Source: Candidatus Thiothrix anitrata (GTDB taxonomy: Bacteria; Pseudomonadota; Gammaproteobacteria; Thiotrichales; Thiotrichaceae). From it: DNA of 64,000 nucleotides. Position 1 is the stretch's first letter; each line of letters starts with the position of its first letter. The stretch is taken from NCBI RefSeq assembly GCF_017901155.1, contig NZ_CP072800.1, forward strand, positions 1,453,283 through 1,517,282. The letters are read 5' to 3'. A program made the translations under genes and the position numbers. The notes beneath the pieces were generated by a model. It was not told where the DNA came from and did no database searches. It was given only the letters and a program-made list of their open reading frames with translations. Positions 38,526 through 45,950 of the stretch are shown piece by piece.

Positions 38526-38951
38526 GTGGAAGAGTATATCGTTTTTGCCCGCAACCATCCTGTGCTTATGATGGGGTTGATTGCCGTTGTTGGCTTGATT
38601 ATTTGGACAGAGTTCAGTCGTCTTACCCGTAAATATAAGCAAGTAGGAGCCGCACAGGCAGTACAAGTCATGAATCAAGATGGTTCTTTGGTGTTGGATG
38701 TGCGTGAGGAGAGTGAAGTACGTAATGGTCGAATCAAAGGCGCACGTCATATTCCTTTGGCTCAACTGAAAACGCGCCTCGCTGAGCTGGAGTCGTTTAA
38801 GGAAAAGCCTGTTTTGGTTTATTGTCGCAGTGGCAGCCGTTCTGCTCATGCCTGTGGTGTTATTAGCAAAGCCGGATTCCAAAATGTCAGTAATTTGGCT
38901 GGCGGTATTATGGCGTGGGAATCGGCGAATTTACCCATTAGTCAACGATGA
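38526..38951 (+). CDS. yibN: Membrane-anchored rhodanese-like protein YibN
   Basis: Rhodaneses move sulfane sulfur through an active-site cysteine persulfide. The 141-residue product has a membrane segment at residues 11-29 and a rhodanese domain with LVLDVREESEVRNGRIKGARHIPL and the active-site loop YCRSGSRS, Cys100. The start is GTG with AAAGGA upstream. In E. coli yibN also precedes grxC-secB-gpsA, and this order is preserved here, with four-base overlaps. Together with the upstream persulfide-sensor-like regulator it suggests a role in sulfur handling at the membrane. Confidence 0.92.
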   Translation: MEEYIVFARNHPVLMMGLIAVVGLIIWTEFSRLTRKYKQVGAAQAVQVMNQDGSLVLDVREESEVRNGRIKGARHIPLAQLKTRLAELESFKEKPVLVYCRSGSRSAHACGVISKAGFQNVSNLAGGIMAWESANLPISQR

Positions 38952-39238
38952 GCCAAGCGAATGTTACTCTCTATACCACGCGCTTCTGCCCCTATTGCGT
39001 TAGGGCGCGTGCTTTGTTGAGTCGCAAGCACGTGACTTACACGGAGATCAATGTTGGGCATGATCCGGCATTATGGCAGGAAATGGAAAGTGTGAGTGGG
39101 CGTGACACCGTTCCGCAGATTTTTATCGGTGATACGCATGTCGGCGGTTATGATGATATGGCTGCGTTGGAGCGTGCTGGTAAGCTGGATGTCTTGCTTT
39201 TTAATCAAATACCACCCGAAGGGGAACAATACGTATGA
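38948..39238 (+). CDS. grxC: Glutaredoxin 3
   Basis: A glutathione-dependent thiol-disulfide oxidoreductase. The 96-residue protein has the CPYC redox motif (RFCPYCVRARALL) and the glutathione-binding TVPQIFIGDTHVGGYDDMAAL segment with the cis-proline. It overlaps the end of yibN (ATGA) and secB (ATGA). A dithiol glutaredoxin of normal length. Confidence 0.95.
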   Translation: MSQANVTLYTTRFCPYCVRARALLSRKHVTYTEINVGHDPALWQEMESVSGRDTVPQIFIGDTHVGGYDDMAALERAGKLDVLLFNQIPPEGEQYV

Positions 39239-39693
39239 GTACAGAACAACAAGAACAACAGTTCATCATCCAGCGTATCTACGTTAAGGATGTCTCTTTT
39301 GAAGCACCCAACTCTCCGGCGATGTTCACGCAAGAGTGGAATCCAGACACTAATTTAGACCTTAATACCCACGTTAATCCTCTGTCTGGTGATAATTACG
39401 AGGTGGAACTGGTAATTACCATTACCGTGAAAAGCTCGGAAAAAACTGCGTTTTTGGTGGAGGTGCGGCAGGCGGGGGTGTTTTTCATCGTCGGTTACGC
39501 ACAAGAGCAAATCAATCATTTATTGGCTGCATACTGTCCGAATATTTTATTCCCGTATGCGCGTGAAGTCATTGCTAGCTTGGTTTCCAAGGGTAGTTTC
39601 CCGGAGTTGCATTTGTCGCCTATCAATTTTGATGCGTTGTACGCCCGTCGCTTGGAAGAAGAGCAAGGTAAAGAAAAAGGCGCGACTGAGTAA
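39235..39693 (+). CDS. secB: Protein-export chaperone SecB
   Basis: SecB is a tetrameric cytoplasmic chaperone that keeps preproteins unfolded and hands them to SecA. The 152-residue product shows IQRIYVKDVSFEAPNSPAMF and the C-terminal NFDALYARRLEE segment with the zinc-independent helix. Its ATG overlaps grxC and its stop overlaps gpsA (TAATG). Standard size. Confidence 0.96.
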   Translation: MSTEQQEQQFIIQRIYVKDVSFEAPNSPAMFTQEWNPDTNLDLNTHVNPLSGDNYEVELVITITVKSSEKTAFLVEVRQAGVFFIVGYAQEQINHLLAAYCPNILFPYAREVIASLVSKGSFPELHLSPINFDALYARRLEEEQGKEKGATE

Positions 39694-40700
39694 TGGCTGG
39701 GTCGGTTCAGTCTATTGCGGTTTACGGTGCAGGCTCGTGGGGGACCGCACTTGCATTGCAATTGGCACGTAATGGGCTGAATGTGTTGTTGTGGGATTTT
39801 AACCCAGTGCATGTGGCAACGTTGCAGCGTGAGCGTTGTAATGCTTATTACCTGCCCGGGATTCCTTTTCCTGAAAACTTGCAATGTTCGGCGGATTTGG
39901 CTGCACTGGCGACGTTTGCTGATCATCATTTGTTGGTTGTGCCTAGCCATGGTTTTCGTGCGTTGTTGCAGCAACTGGCTCCGTTATTGCTAGCCAAGGA
40001 TGCGGTATGTTGGGCGACTAAGGGGCTGGAATTGAATACCGGCAAGTTGTTGCACGAAGTTTTGCAGGAAACTTTGCCACAATGTGTAATGTATGGCGTG
40101 GTTTCCGGGCCAACGTTTGCAGCGGAAGTTGCTAGCGGTTTGCCCACGGCAATGACTGTAGCGGCAAGTACCTCTGCGTTAGCACAAGCGATTGCGACGG
40201 CATTTCAGGCCAACAATTACCGTGTTTACTTAAGTAATGATGTAATTGGGGTGGAGCTGGGCGGCGCGGTTAAAAACGTGCTCGCGATTGCTGCGGGCAT
40301 TTCCGATGGTTTGGGTTTCGGGGCAAATGCACGAGTGGCGTTGATTACACGCGGTTTGGCGGAAATGATGCGTCTGGGTAGTAAGCTGGGGGCGCAGCCA
40401 GAAACTTTAATGGGTTTGGCAGGTATGGGCGATCTGGTGTTGACCTGTACCGACAATCAGTCGCGTAATCGTCGTTTAGGTTTGGCTTTGGGGCAGGGTA
40501 AAGACTGTGATGCTGCCATCGTCGAGATTGGGCAAGCAGTTGAAGGAGTAAAATCCGCGCTAGCGATTGGCACTCTTGCCGCCGCTGCTGGGGTTGAAAT
40601 GCCTATTTGTGAACAGGTTTACCGCATTCTTTACGAGCGATTACCGCCGCGCTTAGCGGTTCAGGAATTGTTAGCTCGTGATGTTAAAGCAGAGTTTTAA
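39693..40700 (+). CDS. gpsA: NAD(P)-dependent glycerol-3-phosphate dehydrogenase
   Basis: GpsA reduces dihydroxyacetone phosphate to sn-glycerol-3-phosphate for phospholipid synthesis. The 335-residue protein has an N-terminal Rossmann motif GAGSWGTALALQLARNG, the YGVVSGPTFAAEVA segment, the catalytic-lysine region GGAVKNVLAIAAGISDGLGFG, and the GMGDLVLTCTDNQSRNRRLG loop. It ends the yibN-grxC-secB-gpsA block. Confidence 0.96.
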   Translation: MAGSVQSIAVYGAGSWGTALALQLARNGLNVLLWDFNPVHVATLQRERCNAYYLPGIPFPENLQCSADLAALATFADHHLLVVPSHGFRALLQQLAPLLLAKDAVCWATKGLELNTGKLLHEVLQETLPQCVMYGVVSGPTFAAEVASGLPTAMTVAASTSALAQAIATAFQANNYRVYLSNDVIGVELGGAVKNVLAIAAGISDGLGFGANARVALITRGLAEMMRLGSKLGAQPETLMGLAGMGDLVLTCTDNQSRNRRLGLALGQGKDCDAAIVEIGQAVEGVKSALAIGTLAAAAGVEMPICEQVYRILYERLPPRLAVQELLARDVKAEF

Positions 40701-40742
40701 ACACCTGCTGTTTTCTCTTTCCCGTTATTAGGGTGTCCTGCT

Positions 40743-41708
40743 ATGACTACAGCACAGGCTTATACTATCGGTTTTGTCATGGATCCGATCAGTAGCATTA
40801 ATATTAAAAAAGATAGTACTTTCGCAATGATGCTCGAGGCACAGCGGCGTGGTTGCTGCTTGTTTCATATCCTGCAAGGTGATTTATTTGCAGATAATGG
40901 CGTGGTTTTTGCTCGGATGAATCCGGTGATGGTGATTGATGATCCGGTTTGTTGGTTTGTGTTGGGTGAGGCAGTAGTGCGGCCTTTGCATGAATTAGCT
41001 GTAGTGTTGATGCGCAAAGATCCGCCCTTCGATATGGAGTATATTTACAGTACTTACTTGTTGGAGTTGGCGCAGCAGTGCGGTACTTTAGTGCTGAACA
41101 AGCCAGAGAGCATCCGTTCGGCTAATGAAAAGCTATTTGCCGCATGGTTTCCGCAGTATTGTCCGCCAACCCGTGTTACTCGTGATATAGGGTTAATTCG
41201 TGAATTTCTGCGAGAGCAACAATACATTGTGGTCAAGCCGCTAGATGGTATGGGTGGTTCGATGATTTTTCAGGTGCGTCACGATGATCCGAACCGCAAT
41301 GTCATTTTGGAAACGATTACGGCTCACGGCACGCGAACGGTGATGGCGCAACGTTTTTTGCCGGAATATAAGCAGGGCGATAAGCGCATTTTGTTGATTG
41401 ATGGTGAGCCGTTTCCCCATGCTTTGGCACGAATTCCGGCCGAAGGTGAGGGTCGTGCGAATCTGGCAGTGGGTGGTGTTGGTGTGGGCGTGGATTTAAG
41501 CGCACGTGAGTTTGAAATTTGTGCGGCTATTGCCCCGACGTTGCGGGCGATGGGATTAACGTTTGTGGGCTTGGATGTGATTGGTGATTACGTCACGGAA
41601 ATTAACGTGACGAGTCCAACGTGCATCCGTGAGTTGGATGAAATCTACTCCGTAAACATTGCCAGCCTGTTGTTTGACGCTATTGAGCGCAGGCTGGCAA
41701 TCATTTAA
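40743..41708 (+). CDS. gshB: Glutathione synthetase
   Basis: GshB joins gamma-glutamylcysteine to glycine, the last step of glutathione synthesis. The 321-residue ATP-grasp protein begins FVMDPISSINIKKDSTFAMMLEAQRRG and has KPLDGMGGSMIF (ATP-binding glycine-rich loop) and a terminal FVGLDVIGDYVTEINVTSPTC. Length is near E. coli (315 aa). It is placed after the glutaredoxin gene block with a 42-base gap. The last 15 codons contain a 12-bp inverted repeat (listed separately). Confidence 0.96.
   Translation: MTTAQAYTIGFVMDPISSINIKKDSTFAMMLEAQRRGCCLFHILQGDLFADNGVVFARMNPVMVIDDPVCWFVLGEAVVRPLHELAVVLMRKDPPFDMEYIYSTYLLELAQQCGTLVLNKPESIRSANEKLFAAWFPQYCPPTRVTRDIGLIREFLREQQYIVVKPLDGMGGSMIFQVRHDDPNRNVILETITAHGTRTVMAQRFLPEYKQGDKRILLIDGEPFPHALARIPAEGEGRANLAVGGVGVGVDLSAREFEICAAIAPTLRAMGLTFVGLDVIGDYVTEINVTSPTCIRELDEIYSVNIASLLFDAIERRLAII
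41658..41701. terminator. 12-bp inverted repeat inside the 3' end of gshB
   Basis: ATTGCCAGCCTG and CAGGCTGGCAAT are perfect inverted copies with a 20-base loop. The repeat spans the last codons of gshB and finishes 8 bases before the stop. T-rich sequence after it is weak on both strands, so it may be a bidirectional terminator or an mRNA 3' stability element for gshB and the facing DUF465 gene. Confidence 0.4.
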
Positions 41709-41715
41709 CGGACGG

Positions 41716-41958
41716 TTATGTTGCTTGTTGGAGCATTGCGTAAAGCTGATCTTTGAGGTGCAGGCGTTGCAGTTTGAGAGTTTCCACAAATTCATCAGCA
41801 TGCACTTCAATCGCTTGCTCAATACGATGCAGTTGCGTATCTACCTCGTGGTATTCATCGAAGAGGCGAGCGAAGTGCCGGTCTTCCATTTTTAAATGAT
41901 GAATCTGGTCTTTATATTCCGGGAACTCGACGGCAAGGCTGTGTGATTCTCCAAACAT
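41716..41958 (-). CDS. DUF465 (YdcH-like) small coiled-coil protein
   Basis: The 80-residue product begins MFGESHSLAVEFPEYKDQIHHLKMEDRHFARLFDEYHEVD and is almost wholly helical, with the family pattern H-x-L-x3-D-x-H-F-x-x-L-x-x-x-Y-x-x-L/V and a C-terminal leucine-rich coil. DUF465 proteins are small and of unknown function. The ATG is chosen because AAGGAG stands 6 bases before it; the in-frame ATG five codons upstream overlaps that site. It faces gshB. Confidence 0.9.
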   Translation of the reverse strand: MFGESHSLAVEFPEYKDQIHHLKMEDRHFARLFDEYHEVDTQLHRIEQAIEVHADEFVETLKLQRLHLKDQLYAMLQQAT

Positions 41959-42103
41959 GATATTCTCCTTCATTAACGTGCGAACAGTCTAACACGCTTG
42001 TTCATTAGGCAGCGTGAGTAAAGTCAAACTCTGCTTATTATGCGGTTTTTCTGTTGAACGAGTTTGTTAAAATCGACTAGCTAATCAAAACGAGGAGTCG
42101 CTT

Positions 42104-42523
42104 GTGAAAGCAAGGGTAAAATGGTTGGATAATATGAGTTTCGTCGGTGAATCCGGCAGTGGTCATTCTATTGTGATGGATGGGCCGCCAGAGTCGGGTG
42201 GGCGCAATCTTGGGGTGCGTCCGATGGAGATGTTGTTATTGGGCTTGGGGGGCTGCGCGTCGTTTGATGTTGTTCTGATTTTGAAAAAATCTAAGCAACA
42301 GATCATTGATTGTGAAGTGCAGATTGAGGCCGATCGTGCTGATAAGGAGCCAAAGGTATTTACCCGTATTCACCTGCATTTTACGGTGATTGGACGTGGC
42401 TTGTCTGCTGAGAAAGTGGAGCGTGCCATTAAGCTCTCTGCGGAAAAATATTGTTCGGCATCTATTATGCTGGCACAAATGGCAGAGATAACACATGCCT
42501 TTGAGATTCACGAGGCTTCGTGA
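42104..42523 (+). CDS. OsmC/Ohr family protein
   Basis: The 139-residue product has the OsmC fold features: MKARVKWLDNMSFVGESGSGHSIVMDGP near the start, RPMEMLLLGLGGCASFDVVLILKK with the first reactive cysteine, and a later YCSASIML with the second cysteine. These two cysteines normally catalyse peroxide reduction in the family, but this YhfA-type subgroup (RPMEMLL, GGCxSxDV) has unknown substrates. GTG start with GAGGAG 6 bases upstream. Placed between gshB and speD; a link to thiol chemistry is plausible by context. Confidence 0.88.
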   Translation: MKARVKWLDNMSFVGESGSGHSIVMDGPPESGGRNLGVRPMEMLLLGLGGCASFDVVLILKKSKQQIIDCEVQIEADRADKEPKVFTRIHLHFTVIGRGLSAEKVERAIKLSAEKYCSASIMLAQMAEITHAFEIHEAS

Positions 42524-42575
42524 AATACGAATTTCACTTGCACCGGGGGGCATAGTTTTGCATAGTTCACTCCCA

Positions 42576-42607
42576 AGCTGGTTGTGTGGTCAACTGGCTA
42601 TTTTTTT
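42576..42607 (+). terminator. Terminator after the OsmC-family gene
   Basis: A 9-bp stem (AGCTGGTTG / CAACTGGCT, two G-T pairs) with loop TGTGGT is followed by ATTTTTTT. It lies about 50 bases after the gene and 30 before speD. Confidence 0.75.
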
Positions 42608-42636
42608 ATGTCACGCCTGAAAGAGGATGAGCAGAA

Positions 42637-43455
42637 TTGGTTGAGCGTCATCAAAAGCAGATTCGCCTGCACGGGTTTAATAACCTGACTAAAACCCTAA
42701 GCTTTAATATTTATGACATCTGCTACGCAAGGAGTCCGGCTCACCGTGAAGAATACCTTGCGTACATTGATGAAGAATATAATGCTGATCGTTTAACGAA
42801 TATTCTCACCAATGTGGCGGACATTATTGGTGCTAATATTTTGAATGTGGCGCGTCAAGATTACGACCCTCAAGGTGCGAGCGTGACGATTTTGGTATCT
42901 GAAGAACCAGTGCTTTCAGAGGAGAAAATCTCTGCGTCCACGTCTGCGCGACCGGGACCTTACCCTGAAGATGTGGTGGCGCATCTGGATAAAAGCCACT
43001 TAACTGTGCATACCTATCCAGAAAGCCACCCCGATAATGGCATTAGTACGTTCCGTGCGGATATTGATGTTTCTACCTGTGGGCGTATCTCACCGTTGAA
43101 AGCATTGAATTACTTAATACATAGTTTGGAGTCCGATATTGTCATTATGGACTATCGGGTGCGTGGATTCACCCGTGATGTGAAGGGTAAGAAGCACTTC
43201 ATTGATCACAAAATTAACTCCATCCAGAACTTTTTGTCTCCGGAAACTAAGCGTAATTACTCCATGATGGATGTTAATGTTTACCAAGAAAATATCTTTC
43301 ATACCAAGATGATGCTGAAGGACTTTGACTTGGATAACTATTTGTTTGGTCTTGGAAAAAATGATTATTTTGAAAAGGATTTAAAACAGATTGAGGCGCA
43401 ATTACGTAAGGAAATGAAAGAGATTTACTATGGGCGCAATACCGGTAGTTTGTAA
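42637..43455 (+). CDS. speD: S-adenosylmethionine decarboxylase proenzyme (TTG start)
   Basis: SpeD decarboxylates SAM to supply aminopropyl groups for spermidine; the enzyme cleaves itself to form a pyruvoyl group. The 272-residue protein is the large E. coli type, with [20 protein letters not shown], the self-cleavage segment [18 protein letters not shown] (Ser120 is the expected pyruvoyl-forming residue) and [34 protein letters not shown]. No ATG is in frame near the start; TTG with AAGAGGA 9 bases upstream is used. Spermidine synthesis makes methylthioadenosine, the substrate of the mtn salvage pathway upstream in the window; speE is not here. Confidence 0.94.
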   Translation: MVERHQKQIRLHGFNNLTKTLSFNIYDICYARSPAHREEYLAYIDEEYNADRLTNILTNVADIIGANILNVARQDYDPQGASVTILVSEEPVLSEEKISASTSARPGPYPEDVVAHLDKSHLTVHTYPESHPDNGISTFRADIDVSTCGRISPLKALNYLIHSLESDIVIMDYRVRGFTRDVKGKKHFIDHKINSIQNFLSPETKRNYSMMDVNVYQENIFHTKMMLKDFDLDNYLFGLGKNDYFEKDLKQIEAQLRKEMKEIYYGRNTGSL

Positions 43456-43742
43456 TTTTTAAGGCTATCTGAATCAGTGTATTAGTAAATATTGATATAC
43501 TGGTTCAGAATTGTCTCTTGTTGCTATTTCACAACACTTTTAATCTTCTAGTTGTTTTTTTAATACGTCGTTGTGTATTTAAAACAATTGAAACATTTAA
43601 TGTAAACAAATAATTAAATCTGTTTAAATTTATTGTATTGGTTTCTAATTGTTTGCTATGGTTAACCCTACGTCGGGAAGACGTTATCGTTCCTGAAATG
43701 GACTTCGCTAAGGTTTTTACCCTAGAAAGGTCGGAAATATAA
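43456..43742 (+). other. AT-rich intergenic region before the NlpC/P60 gene
   Basis: About 290 bases without a gene. The first 200 bases are AT-rich, with no clear promoter pair beyond a weak TTGTAT/TATGGT with 18-base spacing. The last 75 bases are more mixed, with a small hairpin ACGTC-GGGAA-GACGT and a repeated TAACCCTA / TACCCTAG motif. I recognise no riboswitch class. It is probably a long leader for the lipoprotein gene. Confidence 0.4.
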
Positions 43743-44333
43743 ATGAGTAGTGTTAGTGTGAAATTGTCAGTCGTGTGTGTATGCGGTCTGATGTTGGCTT
43801 CGATGGCGGGTTGTTCCGGTGAAAGTACCAAAACTGCGGAAGCCAAACAGAGTGGTCAATATGTTGTGCAGTTGGCTCACGCTAAAAATGCAAAGGCCAG
43901 TGTAGTGAAAGCACCCGTGCAGTTGCGTAGCGATGTCACGTTGATTGATCGGGTGGTTTGGAATGCGCAGAAGCAGCAGGGTAAAATGTACCGTTTCGGT
44001 GGTGAATCACCGAGTACTGGTTTTGATTGCAGTGGTTTAACACAGTTTGCTTTTAATAAGGGTGCCGGTGTGTCGTTGCCACGCACTGCTGCTGCACAAT
44101 ATGATGCGGCAGTTAAAGTGCCACGTTCAGAAGCGACTAAAGGGGATTTGGTCTTCTTTAATACACGTGGTCGCAAGGTCGGGCATGTAGGTATCTATCT
44201 GGGCGACAATAAGTTTGTACACGCGCCGCGTACTGGTAAAGCAATTACTACCGATAAATTGGTAGGTTACTGGGGTAGCCGTGTTGTAGGTTTTGGACGT
44301 ATTCCGGGTGCTTGTAAGCCTTCATTGTCTTGA
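43743..44333 (+). CDS. NlpC/P60 family cell-wall hydrolase, probable lipoprotein
   Basis: NlpC/P60 enzymes cleave peptidoglycan stem peptides. The 196-residue product has a signal peptide ending with a lipobox-like LASMAGC (Cys24 as the lipidated residue; Met at -3 is unusual), a 45-residue linker and a catalytic domain from about residue 67, with Cys96 in FDCSGLTQFAFN, His148 in RKVGHVGIYLG and His160 in KFVHAPRTG as the triad. Length is similar to E. coli Spr (MepS). Monocistronic with its own terminator. Confidence 0.9.
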   Translation: MSSVSVKLSVVCVCGLMLASMAGCSGESTKTAEAKQSGQYVVQLAHAKNAKASVVKAPVQLRSDVTLIDRVVWNAQKQQGKMYRFGGESPSTGFDCSGLTQFAFNKGAGVSLPRTAAAQYDAAVKVPRSEATKGDLVFFNTRGRKVGHVGIYLGDNKFVHAPRTGKAITTDKLVGYWGSRVVGFGRIPGACKPSLS

Positions 44334-44338
44334 TAGTA

Positions 44339-44365
44339 AAAAAGGCCGCCATAAGCGGCCTTTTT
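44339..44365. terminator. Bidirectional terminator after the NlpC/P60 gene
   Basis: A perfect 11-bp stem (AAAAAGGCCGC / GCGGCCTTTTT) with loop CATAA has A- and T-runs at both ends, so it can act on both strands for the converging NlpC/P60 and DUF3530 genes. Confidence 0.9.
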
Positions 44366-44381
44366 AGTGAGTAGTCGTGTT

Positions 44382-45329
44382 TTACAGGGATAGGCTGTTC
44401 AACCAGTTTGCCACTACCGCAGTTAGCTCTTCGCCTTTGTCCTTGAAATAGTGGTCAGCTTCCGGTAACACCATTTGTTTGGAGTTGCTGTTGCCTGCTT
44501 TTTGAATGAGGCTCTGACGTTCTGTTGCAAGGCTGATGACCTGTGGGAAATCCTTCTCGCCATATATGTCCAGTACTGGCACGTTCATTTTGTCGAGTGG
44601 GAATGGCAGTGCCATGTCTTGACCGAAGTCAGTTGCTCCCATTCCTGAGACCGACGTAGGCTGCGATGTTATTGTCTCCCTTAGTACTAATCCAGTTCAT
44701 AGCCATGTGCGCTCCGCAGCTGTGTGCGGCGAGGGCTATGTTGTTAATTCCCTTTTGCTTGAGAAAGGCGATGCCAGCATCAATACGTTTGTCGGCATTG
44801 GCAAAAAGTGGTACGTAATCGTAGTACTTAGCTTCTTTTTCCAGAACAGGCATTTGCAGTGATAGTGTAGTCCAGCCTTTGGCGGCCAAGCCGGTGCGCA
44901 ACGGGTTGGCCACGTCTTCCCAGTCAGGATGGTAGCCACGTCCGTGTAAGATGATGACTGCGCCGCGAGGCTGTTCAGCGGTAGTCAGGATTCCCATGAA
45001 GTTCTGTGCGCCATCGTTCAGGCTAATCACGTCCCCATCCATGATCGCATCACTGATTTCGCTTGCGAGACGTTGTTCTCGGGCGTAATCAGGAGCGGCA
45101 TTAGCATCGGAGCAGGTTTGTTGTTTGTCTCTGGTGTCGCAGACTCGGTTGTTGCCGGAGTTGCCAGGTGTCAGAGAGGGCGGTAGCGGTTGAATTGACT
45201 GTTGCAACAGTGAATGGCAGCTGGCGTGGCGGCAGCTGCTGTACTGCTGATTTGGACTGGCGGGCGCATCACCATCAAGGCTAAAACTGCCACTGAGGCT
45301 AGAGTGTAAACGGCGGCTACAATTTTCAT
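44382..45329 (-). pseudogene. DUF3530-family alpha/beta hydrolase, frameshifted at several points
   Basis: Exported alpha/beta hydrolase-like proteins of unknown substrate. The central frame reads REQRLASEISDAI, GAVIILHGRGYHPDWEDVANPLRTGLAAKGWTTLSLQMPVL and AAHSCGAHMAMNW; the C-terminal part (PVLDIYGEKDFPQVISLATE, PEADHYFKDKG) is in the next frame, explained by one extra base near 44646. The N-terminus is also split: an ATG at 45329 with GAGGA 7 bases upstream opens MKIVAAVYTLASVAVLALMVMRP, a good signal peptide, in another frame, and Thr/Pro-rich sequence alternates between frames over the next 150 bases. It may be a sequencing artefact or a decayed gene. Nucleophile motif reads AHSCG rather than GxSxG. 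Confidence 0.75.
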
Positions 45330-45392
45330 AAAGCTTCCTCATTAGCGACTTCATTGTTTGCTAAAATCGAACGAAATATTCAAAATATACGA

Positions 45393-45422
45393 TTGGACGT
45401 TGTTATTGCTTTCGCTTAGAGT
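45393..45422 (+). promoter_or_regulatory. Possible promoter of the rubrerythrin gene
   Basis: TTGGAC and TAGAGT are separated by 18 bases, about 49 bases before the rubrerythrin ATG. Moderate match only. Confidence 0.3.
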
Positions 45423-45470
45423 ACAACGCTCCAAAGCATTTAATCAACCATACAACCGAGGAGTCCATGC

Positions 45471-45890
45471 ATGGAACTGAAGGGAAGTAAGACAGAACAG
45501 CATCTGAAAGATGCCTTCGCTGGTGAATCTCAAGCCAATCGCCGTTACTTCTATTTCGCAGCCAAAGCCGACGTTGAAGGCTACAACGACGTGGCGACTG
45601 TATTCCGCTCCACGGCGGAAGGTGAAACCGGTCACGCACACGGTCACTTGGAATACTTGGAAGCGTCTGGCGACCCAGCAACCGGTTTGCCAATCGGTGC
45701 CACATCCGACAACTTGAAAGCCTCTATCGCAGGTGAAACCCACGAGTACACCGACATGTACCCTGGTATGGCGAAAGATGCGCGTGAAGAAGGTTTCGAC
45801 GAAATCGCGGATTGGTTCGAGACACTGGCAAAAGCGGAGCGTTCACACGCGAACCGTTTCCAGAAAGCACTGGATAATCTGGACGCTTAA
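45471..45890 (+). CDS. Rubrerythrin-type di-iron protein without rubredoxin domain
   Basis: The 139-residue product is a four-helix di-iron protein. Iron ligands are visible: [38 protein letters not shown] and [12 protein letters not shown], giving two ExxH motifs plus the extra Glu residues. The usual C-terminal Cys4 rubredoxin domain is absent, so electrons must come from a partner. The next two genes, an Fe-S protein and a DUF3501 protein, recur with rubrerythrin in many genomes and may form that partner system. GAGGAG is the ribosome-binding site. Likely a peroxide-reducing role, by family. Confidence 0.9.
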   Translation: MELKGSKTEQHLKDAFAGESQANRRYFYFAAKADVEGYNDVATVFRSTAEGETGHAHGHLEYLEASGDPATGLPIGATSDNLKASIAGETHEYTDMYPGMAKDAREEGFDEIADWFETLAKAERSHANRFQKALDNLDA

Positions 45891-45900
45891 TGTCTTGGTG

Positions 45901-45922
45901 GGGGCGAATGAGCATTCGCCCC
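45901..45922. repeat. REP-like palindrome, copy 1
   Basis: GGGGCGAATG and CATTCGCCCC are inverted copies around a 2-base centre, within GTGGGGGCG...CGCCCCTAC. Two similar palindromes occur in the window. It lies between the rubrerythrin and Fe-S genes. Confidence 0.65.
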
Positions 45923-45950
45923 TACATTCCCCCAACGGAGAACAATAAAC

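Noticed and set aside
43456-43742. Riboswitch before the NlpC/P60 gene (as c-di-AMP or c-di-GMP types precede such genes in other bacteria)
   Set aside because: The region lacks the conserved cores of those riboswitches as I know them; only a small hairpin is visible.
45329-45354. Start of the DUF3530 hydrolase at the ATG giving MKSLMRKLYENC
   Set aside because: This ATG lacks a ribosome-binding site, and the following 90 residues look unlike a signal peptide; the ATG at 45329 in another frame has GAGGA and a good signal peptide.
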